Shown: piece after piece, positions 33,466-35,718 of the stretch
How the letters are laid out: every line of letters starts with the position of its first letter
Numbering within the stretch: position 1 is the stretch's first letter
DNA from: CAYUXU01 sp964489695
Lineage (GTDB): Bacteria; Bacillota_I; Bacilli_A; Erysipelotrichales; Erysipelotrichaceae
Direction of reading: 5' to 3'
Length of the DNA stretch: 35,718 nt
Assembly: GCA_964489695.1 (NCBI GenBank)
Contig: CAZAZP010000009.1
Coordinates: forward strand, 1-35,718
Notes under the pieces: model-generated
Databases searched by the model: none
Told to the model about the DNA's origin: nothing
The model's input: the letters and a program-made list of their open reading frames with translations, nothing else
Program-made: the position numbers and the translations under genes

Positions 33466-34387
33466 ACACCTAAGTAAAAGCTTTGGCAGTAATGAGGTCT
33501 TAGATAATTTATCACTCACCCTAAAACCCAGCACGATTTATGGTTTAGTTGGCGAAAACGGGGTTGGGAAATCGACCTTATTACGATGTTTAGCTAATAT
33601 CTACCAAATTGATAATGGTTTTATCAAGGTAGATGACTTACCGCTAACTGCCATTAACCAAACTAATAAACAAATCTTTTATGTTTCCGATGAACCCTTC
33701 TTTTTAGCTAACGCTAATCTAATCAGTATGCAACGTTACTACCAAATCTTTTATCCTAGCTTTGATGTGACTTATTATCAATGGTTATTAGCTAAGTTTG
33801 AACTAGATGAAAAGATGCCCATTACGCACTTCTCCAAAGGCATGGCCCGCCAAGCTGCCCTTAGTTTAGGCTTAGCCACCAGACCAAACTATCTACTATT
33901 AGATGAAGCCTTTGATGGCTTAGATCCGTATAAACGGATTATCTTAAAACAAATCTTAATTGATGAAGTTATAAACCGCTCACTCACCGTCGTAATTGCT
34001 TCACATAACTTAAAAGAGATTAATGACTTTGCGGAACATCTACTAATCTTACATCATGGTCAAATTACTTTAGACCGCTCCATCTCCGACTTACAAACCG
34101 ATTATCAAAAATACCAATGTGCCTTTAAGGAGCTTGAGTTACCTTCAGAGTTTGACAGTTATCACCCATTATATGTAAATCAAGTTGGAAAGGTTTATAC
34201 CATTGTTTTAAAAAGTGATAATCAAGCTGCTTTAACTTATTTAAAGAGTTTAAAACCCTTACTGTTAGAACCGTTACCTTTATCCTTAGAAGAACTATTT
34301 ATTTATTACTTAGAGAAAGAGGTGCCTTATGTCGCATTTTAACCGTAGACAAGTCCGAGAATTACTCGCCTTTACCTGGCAAAAACA
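33437..34387 (+). repeat. 951-bp direct repeat, copy 2
   Basis: This is the second copy of the segment at 31115-32065. Its left edge falls inside the last ten codons of gntR, and its right edge falls after codon 20 of permease 2. In this copy the shared upstream bases have two jobs, coding for the end of GntR and supplying the ribosome site of the ATPase. Confidence 0.95.
33452..34342 (+). CDS. ABC transporter ATP-binding protein, copy 2 (YtrB-like)
   Basis: The protein is identical, residue for residue, to the ATPase at 31130-32020, with the same Walker A, FSKGM signature and Walker B motifs. The gene overlaps the gntR stop and the permease 2 start by 14 bp each, so translation of gntR, ATPase and permease 2 is probably coupled. 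The gntR-ATPase-permease order is the usual one for YtrA-type operons, which suggests that this is the older arrangement. Both ATPases could serve either permease. Confidence 0.93.
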   Translation: MIKIEHLSKSFGSNEVLDNLSLTLKPSTIYGLVGENGVGKSTLLRCLANIYQIDNGFIKVDDLPLTAINQTNKQIFYVSDEPFFLANANLISMQRYYQIFYPSFDVTYYQWLLAKFELDEKMPITHFSKGMARQAALSLGLATRPNYLLLDEAFDGLDPYKRIILKQILIDEVINRSLTVVIASHNLKEINDFAEHLLILHHGQITLDRSISDLQTDYQKYQCAFKELELPSEFDSYHPLYVNQVGKVYTIVLKSDNQAALTYLKSLKPLLLEPLPLSLEELFIYYLEKEVPYVAF

Positions 34388-35718
34388 GTTTAAACTTTCC
34401 CTATTAATGTTTAGCTTAATGCTGATGTTTGGCCCGATTCGTTATCTCTTTATGAAATTTTATAGTTTCACCACGGCGAATAATTATTTTGACATCCCCG
34501 ATAATCTGGCTTTAAATCTAATTAGCTTTCTTTTAATTGCGATTTTAATGGCCGTTATTTTAGCTTTTAGTAATCTTGATTATCTTAAAAATATCCGTGA
34601 AGCCCGCTTTGTTTATAGTTTACCAGTCAAAAAAGAAACTTATTTTCTTTTAACGGTCTTCGCCGGTTATTTAAATATTGTCTTAGTTTATTTAGCAGCT
34701 TATTTTGTATCTAGCGTTTTAGCCTTAGTAGAATTACAAACGCTGAGTCTAACTCCAGTTTTAGTTAGTTTAATTACTATTTTAATTATTTATATTGTCG
34801 TCGTTTTTGCTTTAGTCAACACGCGAACTACCTTAGATGCCTTAATTCAAATCGCTTTAATCGTCTTTTTACCATTAGTCGCTTTTTTTGCCTTTGTTTT
34901 GTTGCTAGATCAAACAATTCTCGGCTTCTCAGCAGAAAACTACTTTAAGTATGTCTGGATTTTATCTCCTTTGATGCCTTTATTTTATAGTGGCTTAGTT
35001 TTAACCACTTGGCCCGATCCGGTCGACTTTTTAAGTAAAAGTGATTTCCCCTATACTTTAAGTAGTTATTATACAATCTGGTTACTCCTGACCCTGGGAT
35101 TTTTACTAGTGGCTTGGTATCTTTACCGCCAGAAAAGAGTTGAAGACTTAACTGCCCCAACTTATCAAAGTATTGTGACGACTTTATATTTAATTTTATT
35201 CGCTATCGCTTTCCAAATCTTTTTAAACCTCGTTATTAGTCCGTATTTCATTTGGCGAATTGATGTTATTATTTTAATGATCATTGCTTTGATTATCACG
35301 ACTTTACTCTATGTTTTAGCTCGAGCCATTATTGATAAATCGTTTAATAATTTTATGACCAATTTCTTATTGTATTTAGTCGTTGGTTCAATTACGTTAG
35401 TGCTGACTTTTTCCTTTAGCTTAACCCAAGGCTTTGGGACAGTTAAATTTAACTTAACCACTAAACAAGTAAAACAAATTACTGTCCAAGTAGAAACTGA
35501 TAATTATAGTCTTTCACCACTAGTAGAGTTTACTAATTTAGAAGCTTCCACCACTGAAATCTTTCGACCTTATGCCCCTTGGATTATCTTAAGGAGTACT
35601 GATCCAGCTTTAATTGAAGCCATTATTGAACAGAATATAATTTGGGAAAAACAATACGCTGAATTTCATTACTCAAAAGCCTATTTAGACTACACGAAAC
35701 AACCTAGCCAATATAATT
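34329..35718 (+). CDS. ABC transporter permease 2, cut by the window edge
   Basis: This frame starts at ATG 34329 and stays open to the last base, giving 463 codons without a stop. The first 20 residues equal those of permease 1, then the sequences diverge ('QFKLSLLMFSLMLMFGPIRYL' here). About eight hydrophobic segments reach to roughly residue 370. They are followed by a soluble part of about 90 residues or more ('KQVKQITVQVETDNYSLS...'), likely extracytoplasmic. That tail recalls the DUF6449-type domain of other YtrB-linked permeases, but this is a weak, unaided impression. Permease 1 has no such tail. The end lies outside the window. Confidence 0.85.
   Translation, partial: MSHFNRRQVRELLAFTWQKQFKLSLLMFSLMLMFGPIRYLFMKFYSFTTANNYFDIPDNLALNLISFLLIAILMAVILAFSNLDYLKNIREARFVYSLPVKKETYFLLTVFAGYLNIVLVYLAAYFVSSVLALVELQTLSLTPVLVSLITILIIYIVVVFALVNTRTTLDALIQIALIVFLPLVAFFAFVLLLDQTILGFSAENYFKYVWILSPLMPLFYSGLVLTTWPDPVDFLSKSDFPYTLSSYYTIWLLLTLGFLLVAWYLYRQKRVEDLTAPTYQSIVTTLYLILFAIAFQIFLNLVISPYFIWRIDVIILMIIALIITTLLYVLARAIIDKSFNNFMTNFLLYLVVGSITLVLTFSFSLTQGFGTVKFNLTTKQVKQITVQVETDNYSLSPLVEFTNLEASTTEIFRPYAPWIILRSTDPALIEAIIEQNIIWEKQYAEFHYSKAYLDYTKQPSQYN

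Noticed and set aside
34945..35160. Minus-strand open frame opposite permease 2
   Set aside because: It is a shadow of the open permease frame, which continues from 34329 to the window edge.
1..35718. CRISPR arrays, insertion sequences, tRNA or rRNA genes, prophage genes
   Set aside because: No regularly spaced short repeats, transposase-like or phage-like proteins, or tRNA/rRNA sequences were seen. The only long repeat is the ATPase cassette, which has no terminal inverted repeats.

Overview
The window is a gene-dense stretch of a low-GC, Gram-positive-type (Bacillota) chromosome. AT-rich codon use, strong GGAGG ribosome binding sites, TTGACA/TATAAT promoters, AddAB, MnmE/MnmG, Soj/Spo0J/Noc, RNase M5 and a YabE-like 3D protein all point that way. 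TGA is a stop (for example in addB and prs) and tryptophan is TGG, so this is not a code-reassigned Mycoplasma or Spiroplasma. Gene content and the shortened protein lengths suggest an Erysipelotrichia-like or neighbouring deep Bacillota lineage. That placement is inference and was not tested by alignment.

Layout. 1-3150: two small paralogous lipoproteins, a 2-hydroxyacid dehydrogenase coupled to an O6-alkylguanine methyltransferase, and an unrecognised helical protein, all on the minus strand. 3150-4360: a LytTR regulator and a LiaF-like membrane protein, preceded by a good LytTR-type direct repeat. 4377-10798 (+): YigZ-family protein, addB and addA. 10777-18654 (-): prs, glmU, ispE, rsmA, rnmV, a G5/3D lipoprotein (YabE-like), tatD and mnmE. 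Much of this keeps the Bacillus order tatD-yabE-rnmV-ksgA-...-ispE-...-glmU-prs with the intervening genes gone. 18666-24191 (-): an SmtB-type ArsR regulator, miaA, mutL and mutS. 24306-29336 (-): parB, parA, noc, rsmG and mnmG, the cluster normally found near the replication origin; no dnaA, parS or oriC is visible here. 29465-31037 (+): a long, possibly attenuating leader and a CNNM/CorC-type membrane protein. 31066-35718 (+): a YtrA-type GntR-regulated ABC transporter locus.

The most striking structure is in the ABC locus. A 951-bp segment (31115-32065 and 33437-34387) occurs twice in direct orientation and looks base-for-base identical. It carries the whole ATPase gene plus its upstream ribosome binding site and the first 20 codons of the next permease. 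After that point the two permeases differ completely. The copy boundary also falls inside the last codons of the gntR gene, which suggests which copy is the original.

Other points worth a look are the structured leader at about 29499-29708; the LytTR repeat with 12-bp spacing; the zinc-sensor ArsR gene fused transcriptionally to mnmE, with an operator-like dyad at its start site; a Noc protein without the usual N-terminal membrane-targeting helix; and an AddB lacking a visible Walker A motif. Genes are tightly packed, with many 4-14 bp overlaps. The only gap over 300 bp without a gene is 29337-29708.
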